Positions 50,875-62,892 of a stretch of 64,000 bases of DNA are shown in pieces. A program made the position numbers and the translations under genes. The first letter of the stretch is position 1, and each line of letters begins with the position of its first letter. The stretch is from contig ML213525.1 of the NCBI GenBank assembly GCA_004369045.1, positions 375,789-439,788 on the forward strand, written 5' to 3'. This DNA is from Heliocybe sulcata (Eukaryota; Basidiomycota; Agaricomycetes; Gloeophyllales; Gloeophyllaceae). A model generated the notes under the pieces. It ran no database searches and was not told the DNA's origin. It saw only the letters and a list, made by a program, of their open reading frames with translations.

Positions 50875-51734
50875 ATGCTTCAAATAAACATTGATGTCTC
50901 TTGTGCTGTCAAGAACCTTATGCTCTCATTAACCCCTATCTCCAAATCACTACAAGTACTGACCCCAATTCATATGTATGGCTACGTACGCAGGCTCTTC
51001 ATCAGAGGTACTTGCAGCTTGCCGATCCACCCTCAGTGTGCTTTTGCTGATCACCCCTGTGCTAGATACAGTGTCATGGCTCATATCGTTCAAGCTCATA
51101 TCGCTGACGTGCCAGCAGCCTTTATGCCGCATATCCTTTCACAGCCACATGGCTCTTATGGGATCTCGTATGATATCTACACTCGGGCCACTGAGGATGA
51201 CCTGCCCTATGGCTGGCACTCCAATCGAAGTGAGTGCTAACACTCAAATCCTTGTTCTTAAGTACCTTATGCCTTAAACTGCTGCTAGGTCACACATATC
51301 GTGCTGCAATATTGCATCTGGAAGCCAACGGCTTTCGCAAGCATCAATATTCGGACTTCAGGCGTGATGGCACAAGTTTATTGAACACCTTCTTAACCAT
51401 GATCACGTTACGGGTCATGGCTCCTCCTTCCAAACTCGCCACCACTTTGAAGGGAGTGAAGATGCATTTCATCAGCGACATGACAATATGTGATCAGACA
51501 CGGGAACTGCGTCTAGGTGGCCGTTATGCACGTGCTCTTGAGGGCCCGGCACCTGCGGCACTTGTGCAGAGTCTGACCGGACAGTTTGCAAATCATGTTC
51601 CCCCTGTGATGCCACTGAACCCCCAACCAGTGCCTACCCCAGTTGCTCTTGCAGCCGGTGGTGGGGTATTCGAACGTCCCAAGCACACAAAGACTTCACA
51701 AAACGCCAACCTCGCAAACAGCTATGTACAGTAG
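50875..51734 (+). CDS. two-exon orphan gene inside the inverted-repeat spacer
   Basis: Exons 50875-51229 and 51289-51734 join across a 59 nt intron (GTGAGT...CTAG) in frame to give 266 residues. The joined sequence passes smoothly through YGWHSNRSHTYRAAILHLEA. Seen: MLQINIDVSCAVKNLMLSLT at the start, a histidine-rich middle (FMPHILSQPHGSYGISYDIY), HLEANGFRKHQYSDFRRDG, ITLRVMAPPSKLATTLKGVK, then a proline-rich low-complexity tail ending NLANSYVQ. No family recognised. The start could be further upstream (in-frame ATG at 50761). It may be a passenger or a gene needed for the repeat's spread; there is no evidence for either. Confidence 0.45.
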
Positions 51735-52296
51735 TATATCATGATGTAGTAAGACCAATATGATGCGCAGGCCATTGTGAATTGTCTCGATGGCATTCTG
51801 TAAAGAAATAGTGAGTCTGAAACACCTTGCAGCCACCGATACCGTCACGTAGCAAGTCCCGGAGCCCGAACACAGTGTATCCCGGCCAGTGCATCGCTCT
51901 ACAGATGAAAACATCGTCCCAAGGAATGAGTGTCATCGATGGTGGCAGGACGGGGCTTGCTGCAGACAGAGAGTGCCGATGAGAGCAAAGGAGGCAGACA
52001 TACACATGTATCGCAACATAGAGCACCAGACACCATGCGCAATGCTTGTGGGAACGCAAGACATTCCGAATCAGCAGAATTCATTCCCAACGCCCGTAAA
52101 CTCGATAGACCGTCAATATAGAGCTGCTCGGCATGACTTCACAACAGAGCTACTCCAGTCGCTCAGCACACACTACAGAATGCGGAGCATGAAAACGTGT
52201 ATTGCAGACATGCAGTGGGCATTCCCGAAGGATATGAGACATCTCGCTGGATGGCGATCTGTCCCTACATCGCATGCCACGAGCATATGCAAGCCA
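51735..52296. other. spacer of the inverted repeat, last part
   Basis: 560 bases with no supportable gene between the orphan gene and the right arm of the inverted repeat. Confidence 0.4.
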
Positions 52297-53851
52297 AACA
52301 AAGGAGAGGGCCGGGGACGGTACACATGTCCACACCGTGTCCCAGGCATCGATGCGAGTCTCGTCGAGGCATACGCTCGTCGCGAGGGCGTACAGAAGCA
52401 CGACATGCGAGAAGCGGGGAGTGTCGATTGCCGGACAACGGTCCATTGCTATATCATTATACGGGTGAGGCTAGCGTCTTGAAATAAACAAGACAAGGCC
52501 GCCAGTTTCGTTATGAAGCTCATCGTGCCAGAAGGCTGTGGGGTGAAGTGCGATTCGCCGTGCCGACACACCAGGGGCGTCAAAAACATTCACAGACGCC
52601 TGCGCGCACAGTCGCATACCAGCACGACGTGTGATGCCATGAAAGAGCGACAGGGGCCTCAGCATTGACGATAGGAACGACAGGAAGCTCGGCCTTAACG
52701 ACAGGAACAACAGGTGACTCCTCCTCCTCATCTTCTTCAAAGATGGTACGAAGAACCGGCGTCGTCCCCTTCTTGCGCAGGACTGGAACAGGCCTAGGCT
52801 TCCGCTCGTCAATGGGGATGCTGCATCGCCCATCGACTACAGGAACGACCGTACGCTCCTCGTCCTTAACGGTACCCGGAAGAGACTGGCGCTTGCCAAG
52901 TTGAGACACGAGGAGGTACTCGTCAGTCGGCTTGCTCTCAGACACCGCGACCTCGAGGACGGGACTTGCAGGAGGAGTAGGCAGCGCATCCTGCGTAGGT
53001 GAGGTGACAATGATGCCAGGGACAGGCGTCATCTTCAGGTCCTCGTCGTCGCTCGGAAGGTTCGCGTAGAGCGAGATGATTGCACTGTTGTCACCGCTGG
53101 GAGAGTCGCAAATCGTCTGTTCCTCGCTGGAGATAGTCTGCTCCGAGTACACCGAGGCACTGTCCGTATCCGTGTATAGAGAGATGAGGTCCGTGTTGTC
53201 GCCGCTGGGAGAGTCACTGATCGTCTCGGGATCGTTGCTGTCGCCGCTGGGAGATGCAGAGATGGCATTGTCCCGGTCGTTGTCAATGCTGGCAGACTCG
53301 GAAATCGCCTTGTCCTCGCTAGTGATGGGCTGCGTGGGGTCCACAGTCCCGGAGGAGGTAGCAGCTTCGTCATCGGCGGAAAACAGAACATGGCTGGGCC
53401 CGGCAAAATCAGGCGACATCGGCGGAGTGGGGATACCGCAGTCACAGTCGCGACGATAGAACGTGATGCCAGACCTCCGCTTGTTCTTGCTCCTTCCCAT
53501 CTCCTGCACCCAATCGACTGGCTTGATCTCCCTAGAGGTCGGCAGAGAATACCTTCGTGCCCCAATCATCCTGCAGGGTGCGTGGGCAGGCAACCAGGTG
53601 GCTCGCTTTGCTGAGCGACCGGTGATAGGAGACCCAGCCAGGAGTGTCAACGGGCGAGGAGCAACTTTGACCGGAGGCGGGGTGCGCCAGAAAGCAGACG
53701 AGCAAGAACGGAGCCCGCAGGTGCTGGGGTGGCTGACAGTTTCTCGATGTCGTTGACCGCAGTGACTACCGATGAGCGACTGAGCCATGAATGAAGACCA
53801 GCAAGCTTCGAGACAGAAGGCTCCGTGGGCCTGGACCCTTGCACATTGCGT
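52297..53851 (-). repeat. inverted repeat, right arm (copy C of the repeat family)
   Basis: Reverse copy of 48064-49624, holding the middle of the acidic membrane-protein gene and the same unrelated tail. The 5' end of the gene, with promoter and membrane segment, is missing. Near 53700 the reading frame differs from copies A and B, so copy C cannot encode the full protein. In places it is closer to A than to B (it keeps YLLVSQLGKRQSLPGTVK). At its outer edge it joins directly to the ketoacyl-synthase-like scrap. Confidence 0.85.
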
Positions 53852-53856
53852 GTTAA

Positions 53857-53966
53857 TTTCATGTTTGCGAACTCGTACGATCCTTCCTTACGGACGTCGA
53901 AGCCTCCAGCGAGCATGATCTTTGCCTTGCCAGATAGAATGCGATCTCCAAGGATTTAAGGGCAGT
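53857..53966 (-). pseudogene. fragment resembling fatty acid synthase ketoacyl-synthase domain
   Basis: A short frame reads ILSGKAKIMLAGGF and then KEGSYEFANMK. From memory this matches the conserved ILSGKAK-M--GGFDD--EEGSYEFANMKAT stretch of fungal type I FAS alpha chains. Only about 36 residues remain, and the sequence changes abruptly to copy C after MKLTRN. I take it as a captured scrap of a host gene. Confidence 0.55.
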
Positions 53967-54039
53967 AGAACTACAACTCTGTGTTAGACCAGTGCACTTA
54001 GGCCGTGGGTGGGACGTACCAAGCACCGACAGGACTCTT

Positions 54040-55324
54040 TTTCGGGCCAGTAGAGGACATCAGCAGTAAGTTGATCTGACCAGCCGTAATGTTGATAAAT
54101 CTGGCCAGACTCCGTCCGCGTACCCCACGCTCGGTGCATCTCCAGCCTGCTCGCCACTTCTTCCATCTCCCTCACCTGCTCGCAGTCTCTTCCCAGCTCG
54201 TATCCATACCACTTCGCAGTGAGCCCGGCCCACTCCGAGTGCGCCGCGGCGACCCACACCACATCCCCAGCCAGTCTTCCCCGCTCGCTCCAGTATCCCT
54301 CTTCATCGCCTAGCTTCCATATCGCACTTGCAATGTCCGCAGCTTCCTGGCCGGCTATTGCGCCCGTACCCCAGCTGGGCGAATTGCTGGTACAAGGAAG
54401 CAATGGTCTCCAGCCGCTGGTCAGATGCCGTGGACTCTGATGGAGGGAGAGAGCACAAGTGCAGTTTAATGTGTATTGGGACAGAAGATAGTTCCTGGAG
54501 CAAGGGCAGCAAGTTAATGACATAAGGAATGATAGCATGGGGTAGTCACCTTCGATCGTCCGTTTCCATTTCAAGTCGGTGTACGTAGTCAATAATTCCT
54601 GTTCTTTCAGTCAGTCGTCGCTGAACCAGAACACACCCTCACCCTCCCAACTATACATCGTGTTGAACTCTCCCGCGCATGCATGGTTCGACCGTTCAAA
54701 CTCGTCATCGTCGGAAACATGCTGATATGGTCCAGCCGCCCTGCTGACACGGCGTTCGCCTGCACGATAGCTAATGCAACTTGGAGCGGGCTGTGGTGCA
54801 GAGGTGGTGGGAGGTGGACAAACGAGAGGTTGTAGAAGCGTGTGCGGTCTGAGGGAAGGTGCTGAGGATGTGGGAGAGGTAGGTAGTCAACGAGGTCTTG
54901 ACTGGGATAATTGATTATAGGAATGTGGTAGGAGGAAGAGGAGCGTACTTTGTTGGGGGATCTGTAATATGGGGCTTCCCTTGATCAATAGTTTCCCTCG
55001 CTGCACCATACTTTGATCAGCTGTGGCCTTTCCAACAACCGCATGCTACACACCTGGATATCCCGTATCGCAACCAGTCCCTTCCCCCGCCCTGCACCCT
55101 GTACACTGACCATACGGCCGGTCGACACCATAGTTGACCGGCACGAGTTTGACACCCGTTGGCACCTCTCCACGTTGCGAAGCAATAGTGGTCGTCATTG
55201 GCATAGTCATCGTCCACTGCAGTTTCTGCTGCACCTGGGGAAAGAAATACCGAAACATGCATGAGAGGATCTCGTGCGGCATGGAAAAGCCTCCAAAGCT
55301 GCGGTGTTTTGGGGCGCACGCCAT
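54040..55324 (-). pseudogene. SET-domain protein gene, decayed
   Basis: Pieces on the minus strand follow the order of a fungal SET-domain protein: AGRGKGLVAIRDI (SET start), ALAIVQANA, SNHACAGEFNTMYSWEGEG (the NHxC core), FWFSDD, a stop, then LKEQELLTTYTDLKWKR, and a C-terminal region with CSLPPSESTASDQRLETIAS, IWKLGDEEGYWSERGRLAGD, VAAAHSEWAGLTAKWYGYEL, EMEEVASRLEMHRAWGTRTE. The stop inside the core, a frame change near the SET start and loss of the usual RINH spacing show it is broken. It may extend slightly beyond 55324. Confidence 0.6.
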
Positions 55325-57510
55325 TAGGGCATGGATCGTGGATCGTATGTGCAGACATTGTCGGACGGAGAGCTACAGAAGGTCATCTTCCCGATCCTGC
55401 TTACTTCGCTTCTCAGGTATGTAAGGGTCGATACTGGGTCTTCTCTGGCCGATGCTTTGTTCTGAGATGACAGATCCCCGCCTGCCTTTTCCTCGGGTTT
55501 CTCATTACCGACTGGGACCTGGCGCAAATTCGACAGTCTGCGTCCTAGGAAGCGGGGAAGCCTCCCGGCTCGTGTATGCTGCTACATTGACAGTAGGGAA
55601 GCGGCGAAAAAGGGACTCAGCGGCTAAATACTGCGCGTGAAGGTCAACTCAGCGACTAAGTTGCAGCACCCACCAGAGACTGAACCAGATCGGAAACGGC
55701 CTGCCATCCCAGGATCAGACAGACGGCGGCCTCTCCTGAGATGAACAGGTCATTAATAAGGTAAACCGGGCACAAACGTACGAATAGTACTACCTTGACT
55801 GTCGCCTATCTTAAGTTTCGTGTGCTTAGCAGCTTCTGCTTTGAGCATGTGCTCAAAGGACCTGGCGAAGAAATACCTAGAACATGCGATTAGACGAGTC
55901 GCCCAGTTAATAACGGGAATTGGATGCACTTGCCTCCGTGTATGAACCATAGCCCATGAAACGAAGACCTGCGGCATAATTAGCAAGCACCTGAGTATTT
56001 CCGAGTGTAACGTACCGGACTCCCGAGGTACACCTGAATGAAGAGGAGAGCCTGCTACCATGTTGTCAACTGACTAAGGTCGACCATCGCCAGACCGCAG
56101 ACGGCCTGAGGAGGCGGGACGGTGAGTGCGGACTTTGCAGGTTCGCAGGAAGCCGCGAGAGGCAGTTGTGGCGTCATTCGAGGAGGCACAGCCACATAAA
56201 TTGTTTGTGACAAGTTACGATACAACGGGGTTCAACTCCAGGCGGTCCACTTCTTTAGCGGGATGGAAAAATATGCTTAGAAAACATATGTATGCAAAGT
56301 ATGGGATCTTAGGAGCAAAGCCGGACCTCAATAAGACCACTGGCAACTCATTTGTCACGCTGTCACATATGGGGTCACACTGCATGTGGCGGGGAAATGT
56401 AATAGTTTGATCAAACGACTTAGCAATAATGTTACTTCCATACCTAAGAAATATGATGTTGGTAGTGACTTCTGCGACCTCCGGCCGCTGTCTGGGTCGT
56501 GGCTGGTAGTAATGTAGCAGAGACAAGCAAAGAAGGGACAACTGGTCAAGGATGGTAAAGTCCATCAGACTCAAGTAAGTTTAACCTCGGGCTCATAAAC
56601 CCCCGCAGATTTCGTGGGCATGCGCAGCATCGCGCCCATTCCTAGCCCGTCTCGAGCACGGAAACTCACTTGTCACTGCACGGCCTTCAGAGCGGTTTAT
56701 TGTGTCCTGCGCATAATACACGATAAAGAGAAATAAATAGCACCAGAAATAGGTAGGAGAGGACGGGAGAGCACATAGAGACTAGACGGAACATCCAAGC
56801 TGCAGGCGGTGAGAACCGCTCCAGGCCGGGCGTGCGATATGCCGTGCATGAGGCAGTGCATGAGGAGCGAGGGCACTGAGTGTGTTGACTCAATCCGCCG
56901 CGTGGTCGCCGCAGGAGCGTGCTACAGCATTGAGAAAACCGTGTTGGCAATCGGGTGCGTAGAACAGCGCGTCACAGATTGGAGCGGCGGGTTCATGGTG
57001 TCGAAGAGTGGTAAAACCAAGTAGAGCGTCGGTAGGGACGTTCGTGGAGCCCGCATGTGCGATATGCCGGCCTTGCGAGAGATCCAGGGCAGAGAAAAGG
57101 AGAATGCTTTGTTTGTGTCGACACGGCGCGTTGCCGGCTCGAGGCCGGGTGTCGGCAGATCAAGTATCCAGTCAGAAAGGTATGGATGGTCACGTTCGAC
57201 ATCCTGGGTCAAGGACAGGCTCGTGCCCGCCCACCCATGAAAGAGACTACTGGATCGCAGAGGTAGACCCACGTTGAGTGTTGTTGCTGTCGAAGAGGTC
57301 GACGATGTGCATCGAACGGGGCAACGACAGAGAGCGCGAACATTGTCGTCAGGCGGAGACGACATTCCTGAACGTTATTCGGGTGATGCGCGTTAGATGG
57401 GAAGATGTGCGAGTTGGCAGCGGCATGAGAACGAGAGCAGAGGCAGAGACGGGCCTGGTAGGTCGCGCCTGTCGCGCCGCAAACACAAGAACCATCCGAA
57501 CTCGCTACGC
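55325..57510. other. accessory stretch without firm genes
   Basis: About 2.2 kb. On the minus strand around 55750-56060, exon-like pieces (YFFARSFEHMLKAEAAKHTK) with plausible GT-AG borders suggest a decayed gene that I cannot name. The rest (56100-57500) shows only short frames. Confidence 0.4.
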
Positions 57511-58854
57511 CGAGCACCAGAAAAGAGCAGGCGAGCTCAAGCGGAGCAGGGCGCGTCTGTGGAAACATTCACCGTTAGACGAGCGCCTCAGGAATTTATA
57601 GCAGGTACAGTACTAGTCTGGTACAGTCCGTTAGTTGCTCAGGAGCGTGAGAATACGCTGCGGCGAAGGCCGCAGGAGCAATTATATAGGAGCTAGCCCC
57701 GACGTCGCCACCAACGAGCACCAGCAAACGACTATCCTCTATTATGCCGACTTGGCTCGAGATGCGAACCGCGATGCGTGGAGTGTCCAAGTTTCCTCGC
57801 CGTACGCCTGAGGAGATCCGTGCACTCGTTGAACCGGCCGCCCAACGAATGTTCGGCTACATGCAGGCGCAGATTAGCTCTGTGATGTTCCTCGCACAAG
57901 ATGCCCCCAGACGCGACGCCATGCTTCGAGAGCATCAGGTCAAGTGTAGCGCCGCTGGAATCATCGATGCGCCGGTGATCTCGGACGATCAGGATCCATA
58001 CGCACTGCTAGCCATATACGATGATGCTCTCAGTGTGGGGGCACACACATTCAAAGAGTACCGTGGTCGCTTTCTTTCCGAGCACAACATCCTGCTGACA
58101 GAGACTCGAACATAGGCATTTCGACCGCATGCACCATGCTTTCGCTGCGACAATGATCTTTTTGGAGGTCAAGGTTACTGAGTGGTCTCGAGACAAAGCT
58201 GTATGGACTGCATTCAATAAACGGTGGAATTTCATGTGAGAGTGATGTCTTCTTTGCATGCCATCCATCCCTTCTCATGTTGTATTTCTAGGCACGACCA
58301 GTGGCTCAACCCAGACAGCCCCCCACCTCATGGTGTCACCGGCACTCCTCCACCTCCCCCTCACCCACCCATGCCAAACAATGCAAGGACAATGACCGAT
58401 GACGAGGTGACAGCCCTCATCACGCAGCCACTAGCACTATCGTCCATGCTGTTCTGTAGTCTGCCGGGTGGTGAAGAGAGTGGCATGTTCACCATTGAAG
58501 TCACGATCCATAGGGGGTCTTATCGCTATGGCATCCATTACGATGACTGCGATGCCACAATTCCTGTCGAGCCTGAGGAGCTGCGGTCGCTGTTGCTTGA
58601 CAGTCATTGCATGAATGTGTAATTGATATGTTGTGCTTGTCATGTTTTCCTGGTCAATATTATCCTCTTTAGCTCTTAGTGGTTGAAGTGTTCTTCTAAA
58701 GTACGTGCCCCTAAATATATGTGCCTGACTTGTCCCTACTACCTTCCACCCACCCGCTCACAAGCAGTTGACATGGCCTTGAGCTCGAGGGCCAGCGGCC
58801 AGAAGACCATGGAGCTGAATTTGCACCATCCTTTAGTCCAGATTAAAGGTGCGC
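57511..58854 (+). repeat. direct duplication, right copy (1.34 kb)
   Basis: Second copy of the 29257-30600 unit, same orientation, offset 28,254. Differences seen by eye are few: one near the left edge (GCGGGC against GCAGGC) and several in the last 60 bases. On its right it runs straight into copy D, whereas the left copy runs on into exon 2 of the rhodopsin-domain fragment. Confidence 0.9.
57744..58622 (+). CDS. three-exon gene for a 254-residue unknown protein, copy 2
   Basis: Same exon plan as copy 1: exons about 57744-58057, 58116-58235 and 58292-58622. The encoded protein appears identical to copy 1, including the proline-rich linker and the C-terminal HCMNV. Promoter (TATATA about 60 bases upstream) and 3' region are also copied. 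Two identical intact genes 28 kb apart imply a recent duplication or ongoing gene conversion. Confidence 0.65.
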
Positions 58855-58855
58855 T
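58809..58855 (+). pseudogene. first-exon scrap of a rhodopsin-domain membrane protein gene
   Basis: MELNLHHPLVQIKG, the conserved start of the rhodopsin-domain genes, preceded by their promoter sequence. It ends within 50 bases, at the junction with copy D. Its wording is closer to the intact paralogue at 26292 in the QIK part than the left fragment is (QYK). Confidence 0.75.
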
Positions 58856-58860
58856 ATTCT

Positions 58861-59393
58861 CTATGAGTTTCCGGTCATTTCTGTAGGCGGTGTAGCGTCG
58901 CCGTTGACGAGCGGAAGGCGAAGTTTGCGCCGGTCCTGGGATGCACCCTGAAAGGGAAAATGCCAGATGAAGACGAAGAGGAGATTCCTGTCGCTCTTAC
59001 GGTTCAAGCTGAGAAGCCTGCTGCTGTTCTGGCCATCATCGGTCATCCTTGAGGAACCTGTCCAAGTTGCCACCATCGCCGCCGACGAGCCTGTCTCTGC
59101 TCGTATCACCATCTCAGAAGGAATTACTCTTGCTACGCGAAGGAAGTCAAACAGGCCAGACGCGCACACCGTCAACAGACTCTCCACAACAAGCCCGACT
59201 CATTCACACTGTCTGGCAAGAAGCCGGCTACACCTCGTCACAGGAACCCCGGCGGGAACACTACTCTTGAGTCGTCGTCTTCACAGGCTGTCATCAGGCA
59301 GGCTCTCACTGTCAGACGGCACGGCATTGTGGGTGGTACTGCGGCCAGGGAGAGGACGTCTCGCAAGGAGAATGTCTCCGGGTGGCGTTGACG
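58861..59393 (+). pseudogene. copy D of the acidic membrane-protein repeat family, 3' part only
   Basis: Corresponds to the last third of copy A. Readable matches: VDERKAKFAPVL, EDEEEIPVALTVQAEKPAAV, RRAHRQQTLHNKPDSFTLSG, KKPATPRHRN and the C-terminus SQAVIRQALTVRRHGIVGGT with the KEN motif (59365-59373) and stop. The frame is broken in the middle and the membrane-anchored N-terminus is absent. It is the most diverged copy, yet RxxL, RRHGIVGGT and KEN are all kept. Confidence 0.75.
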
Positions 59394-60440
59394 TCTCGCG
59401 AAGAACGATAGACGAAAACGAAACCCAAGATAAGAATAAAAAAACGAAATCTCATTTTGACTCTCGAGTTTCGGTAGTTCTTGATGCTCGGCGCGTATTC
59501 CTATTCACCTTCATTGCGCGTCGCAGCTTTCCCTTGGAATCACTCTTCATCTTCAGCTTGGATCTTTCCTTTCCAGTCGGCGCACATTCCTCTTCAACGT
59601 GTGTTGTACTTTTTGTTTCTTGGACTTTTGTGTGACGTCGGTGGAGTCATTGCCTATGCTCGTTTCGACGGTGGTCTAACCGCCTATGCGCGGTCTGCTC
59701 CTCCGCGATGCGACCACCTTACCTTCCCAGCCGTTGTCCCCTTCTTCCCTGTCCTTCGGCAACCATGCAGCGACCGTTCCTCTACGAGGTCGAAGAAAGC
59801 CCATCTACGCTGTATCCCTCGACAGTTGCGCATCAAGCCGCTCGTCCTCAACGCCCAAGCGAGCTCGCCTCCCGCAGTGCGCAGTCAGCCATCCACGGGC
59901 AGCCAGGGTGACGCTAGTAGGGACACGATGAGGGTCTGATCAACCTTCGCGTGTCGAGGTGGGGACTTGATCACCCCCACCTCCCTAGCCTGCGTCGCGG
60001 TACCCCTCCATAGGCTGCCTATGGACCCCGGGAACTAATGCCCGTGGAGGCTCGAGGGGAGACGTCCCCGAGAGCTTCCAGTCTGCTTCAAATGGCCCAC
60101 CTCCTTGTGGCCTTGGATGCGGCTCTGTGCCGGTTGCTCATCCTTTGCACTCCTTGAATGTGTTGTCCGTCGACGCTGGAGCAGGGCCGTTCGGAGCACT
60201 GGGTGTCAAGGGCCAATGTCGGGATGGTCTCGCATCCTATGGACTCAGTAGTTTGGCGCGATGGGGGTTCTTGGAGGAAACGATGGTTCACCGTATGGCA
60301 GACAATTTATTGTAGTGTACAGACTCGGTTATTATTTCTTGGAATCTTGAATGGCATTCGTATATCAAAGACCCTCGTGTGCTAAATGAGCTATAACGTC
60401 GTGGCAAGGTAGGCATAGATGTTCGTGCCTTTCTGCAGTC
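59394..60440 (+). repeat. downstream flank of repeat family, copy D
   Basis: Matches the flank of copy A (30751-31870) in the opposite orientation, including the palindrome TCCATAGG-CTG-CCTATGGA at 60007-60025. Homology fades near 60440, the probable outer border of the repeat. Confidence 0.7.
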
Positions 60441-60685
60441 CCGACGGTAATTCACCCGAGTGTGAGCGCCTGCCGGCCCCATTGAACACTTCCCACAATG
60501 ATTGATGATTGCCTGAACAGTCCCCGAACTGCTGAGATTCCCACATGCATCGGTACTACACCTTTTCGAGCTTGGGGCGCGGCCAGCACAGCCAGTGGTG
60601 AGGTGTGACTTCAAATCATGCTCAAAAATTGCCATTACTTGTATTATGATATTACAGCTAATTTTTGTCTAGTCCACAAAAGCAT

Positions 60686-62892
60686 CTATGACGCCTCGAC
60701 AGCCTTAACATCAACTCCCTCTCGCCCGCGCTTCTCGTTCTCGCTGCTCGTCTCGGAAGACTCGTACTTCCGCTCGACCGTCGGTATCGGGCCTGTGAAC
60801 CAATGCACGCCGCCATAAACGGGGAAGTAGTACCAAATGAGCGAGAGGATGAGCACGCCGCCGAGGACGACGATGGTGTAGTTCATGTCTGCAACGCTGG
60901 TCTGCGGGCTGGTGGGGAAGAGGAAGACGACGCCCATGAAGGCCATCCATGCCACGGCGATAATGGCCACTGGGAGAGACTACCAAAGGCCACATCAGCC
61001 TCCCGTCACATGGTCATGATATGAGAGAAATGACTGACCCAAATCCCTAGGTTAAAAGGCCCAGGCTTGTACTCATTCTCCCCCATAAATCGCGCCATAA
61101 TCGGGATTGCATACGCGACGTATAGAGCGACGACACCGATAGCGAAGACCGCGTCGATGGCACCCTCCCCGGCGAACGCCAGCAGACCGAGCAGAATCGA
61201 GGAGATGCAGACGAACCAGACAGTGTTGACTGGCGTCTTGGTGTAGCTGTTCATCCGGTACAGAACAGACGAGAAGGGCAAAGCCCCGTCGCGGGAAAAT
61301 GCGAATGATTGTCTGGACGCGGCCAGGACCTATAGGAGATTTGTTAGAGGTTCCGCGGTGCAGGGCTACTGATCTCAGTTTTGACGCACCATGCTCGAGC
61401 CCATCATGTATCTAGAGAATATGTGAGTTGGATTACCAACGTTATTGAGGATGCACGTACTGTACGAGTACGACGACTGCCCAGATCCCGAGGGTTCCCT
61501 TCTGCCCAAAACTGTTGAAGAATATCTGAGCCATGGGCTGCCCAATGGGACTGTTCATGAGGCTGTCCAAGTCCGTGCCCATGCAAAATGCAAGCGACAC
61601 GTTGATGCCTGATACACATGATATTGAGTGGTTGTCTAGTCAGGTAGCGCCCCTCACTTACCCCATCCAAGGATACCCGCAATCCCGATGGCATTGACGA
61701 TAGCCCACGGAACAGCCGTTGCAGCGTTAGACGCCTCTTCACTAATGTGCACACTCGAGTCGAAGGAGCCTGGCTCACGCCTACACTTTAGAACCATACG
61801 TGGAAATTGAGAATAAAGCTTACATATAGTCCAGAGGGGCGCGAGGAAGCTGAGAATGAACGCAAACCCGTTTGGCCACCCACTGACATTTGAGAAATTG
61901 CCAAATGCGTAGCTCGCGCTGTTCTTGAACTCTGATGGTGTGACGATGGGGAGAGCAATAATCACTGCCAAGCATAATCTAAAGCAGGCATTAGCTTGAG
62001 CCAAATGTGCGCGTAGAAACAACTGCTAGCTTACAGTACGTTCAGGATAACGTAGACGGTCTGGAGACGCGCCAGAACTTGCGTGGCAAGACAGCAAATC
62101 ACAGCTTGGGTAAGCACGATGGCTACATAGCATCCGCTGCAGACAATAATCAGTATCTAGGATAGAGGAATGTCAGAGTGTCCTTTCTCACAATGTTTGA
62201 GCATTTGTGGCGGTGAATTCGAGGTTCGAACCAATACCGGCTGCTGCCATGATCTGCACTGCACATCCCCAGTCTATGGAAGCCACCGATGCAATGGAGC
62301 CGATTGTGTTCGAGTCTACATCGAAAGGTCAAGTTATCTCTCCTTCGCCCATCAAGGTTGTACTCACAACCCACAATCCACGCCAGCAAATTTCTCCACC
62401 GTGGGGATGACAGGGAATGCGTCCAGAAATAAAGCTATGGGGCGGGACATGTGAGCTCGCGACGCTTGTAAGATCCGGCAAAGATACTTACACCGCCAGA
62501 CGTGGGTGCTGCGGATGCCAACTCCGCCATGGACATGCCAACAAACAGGATGAAAATGCTTGCGACCGCCCAACCCCAAATCATAGCAGATGCGCCTCCA
62601 TTGGGAATTGCATAAAGCAAGACCGACCTGGAAAAGTGTTTAGCGTCTCATCCTTACCTTCCCAGTCATCTCGACACTCACGCGATTGACGGCAGCAAAC
62701 CAATGATACTAAAGGCTATACCGAACACCTATCACGCCGTCAATCACCAGACAGCTCGTAGACATCACAGTCAGGAGACTTTACCTCGAGCGGCGTGAAG
62801 GCTCTTAGAAACTCCTGCTTGTACCCCAGCTCAGCCAGCAACTGCTTGTCCGCTTCTGCAACAGCATCCTTGTTATTCTTGGGCGCCGCCAT
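60686..62892 (-). CDS. amino-acid/GABA permease, APC superfamily
   Basis: Plasma or vacuolar membrane transporter with about 12 helices. Seen: MAAPKNNKDAVAEADKQLLA, the family start LAELGYKQEFLRAFTPLEVF, GIAFSIIGLLPSIASVLLYA, WAVASIFILFVGMSMAELAS, APTSGG (substrate-site region), CYVAIVLTQAVICCLATQVL, HISEEASNAATAVPWAIVNA (the conserved SEE motif), GIAGILGWG, a SRQSFAFSRDGALPFSSVLY motif, NTVWFVCISSILLGLLAFAG and FPVYGGVHWFTGPIPTVERK near the C-terminus. This fits the Uga4/Hnm1-like group (GABA, choline or polyamines); the substrate is not decidable. About ten short introns. ATG at 62892 is the first in frame. Confidence 0.85.
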
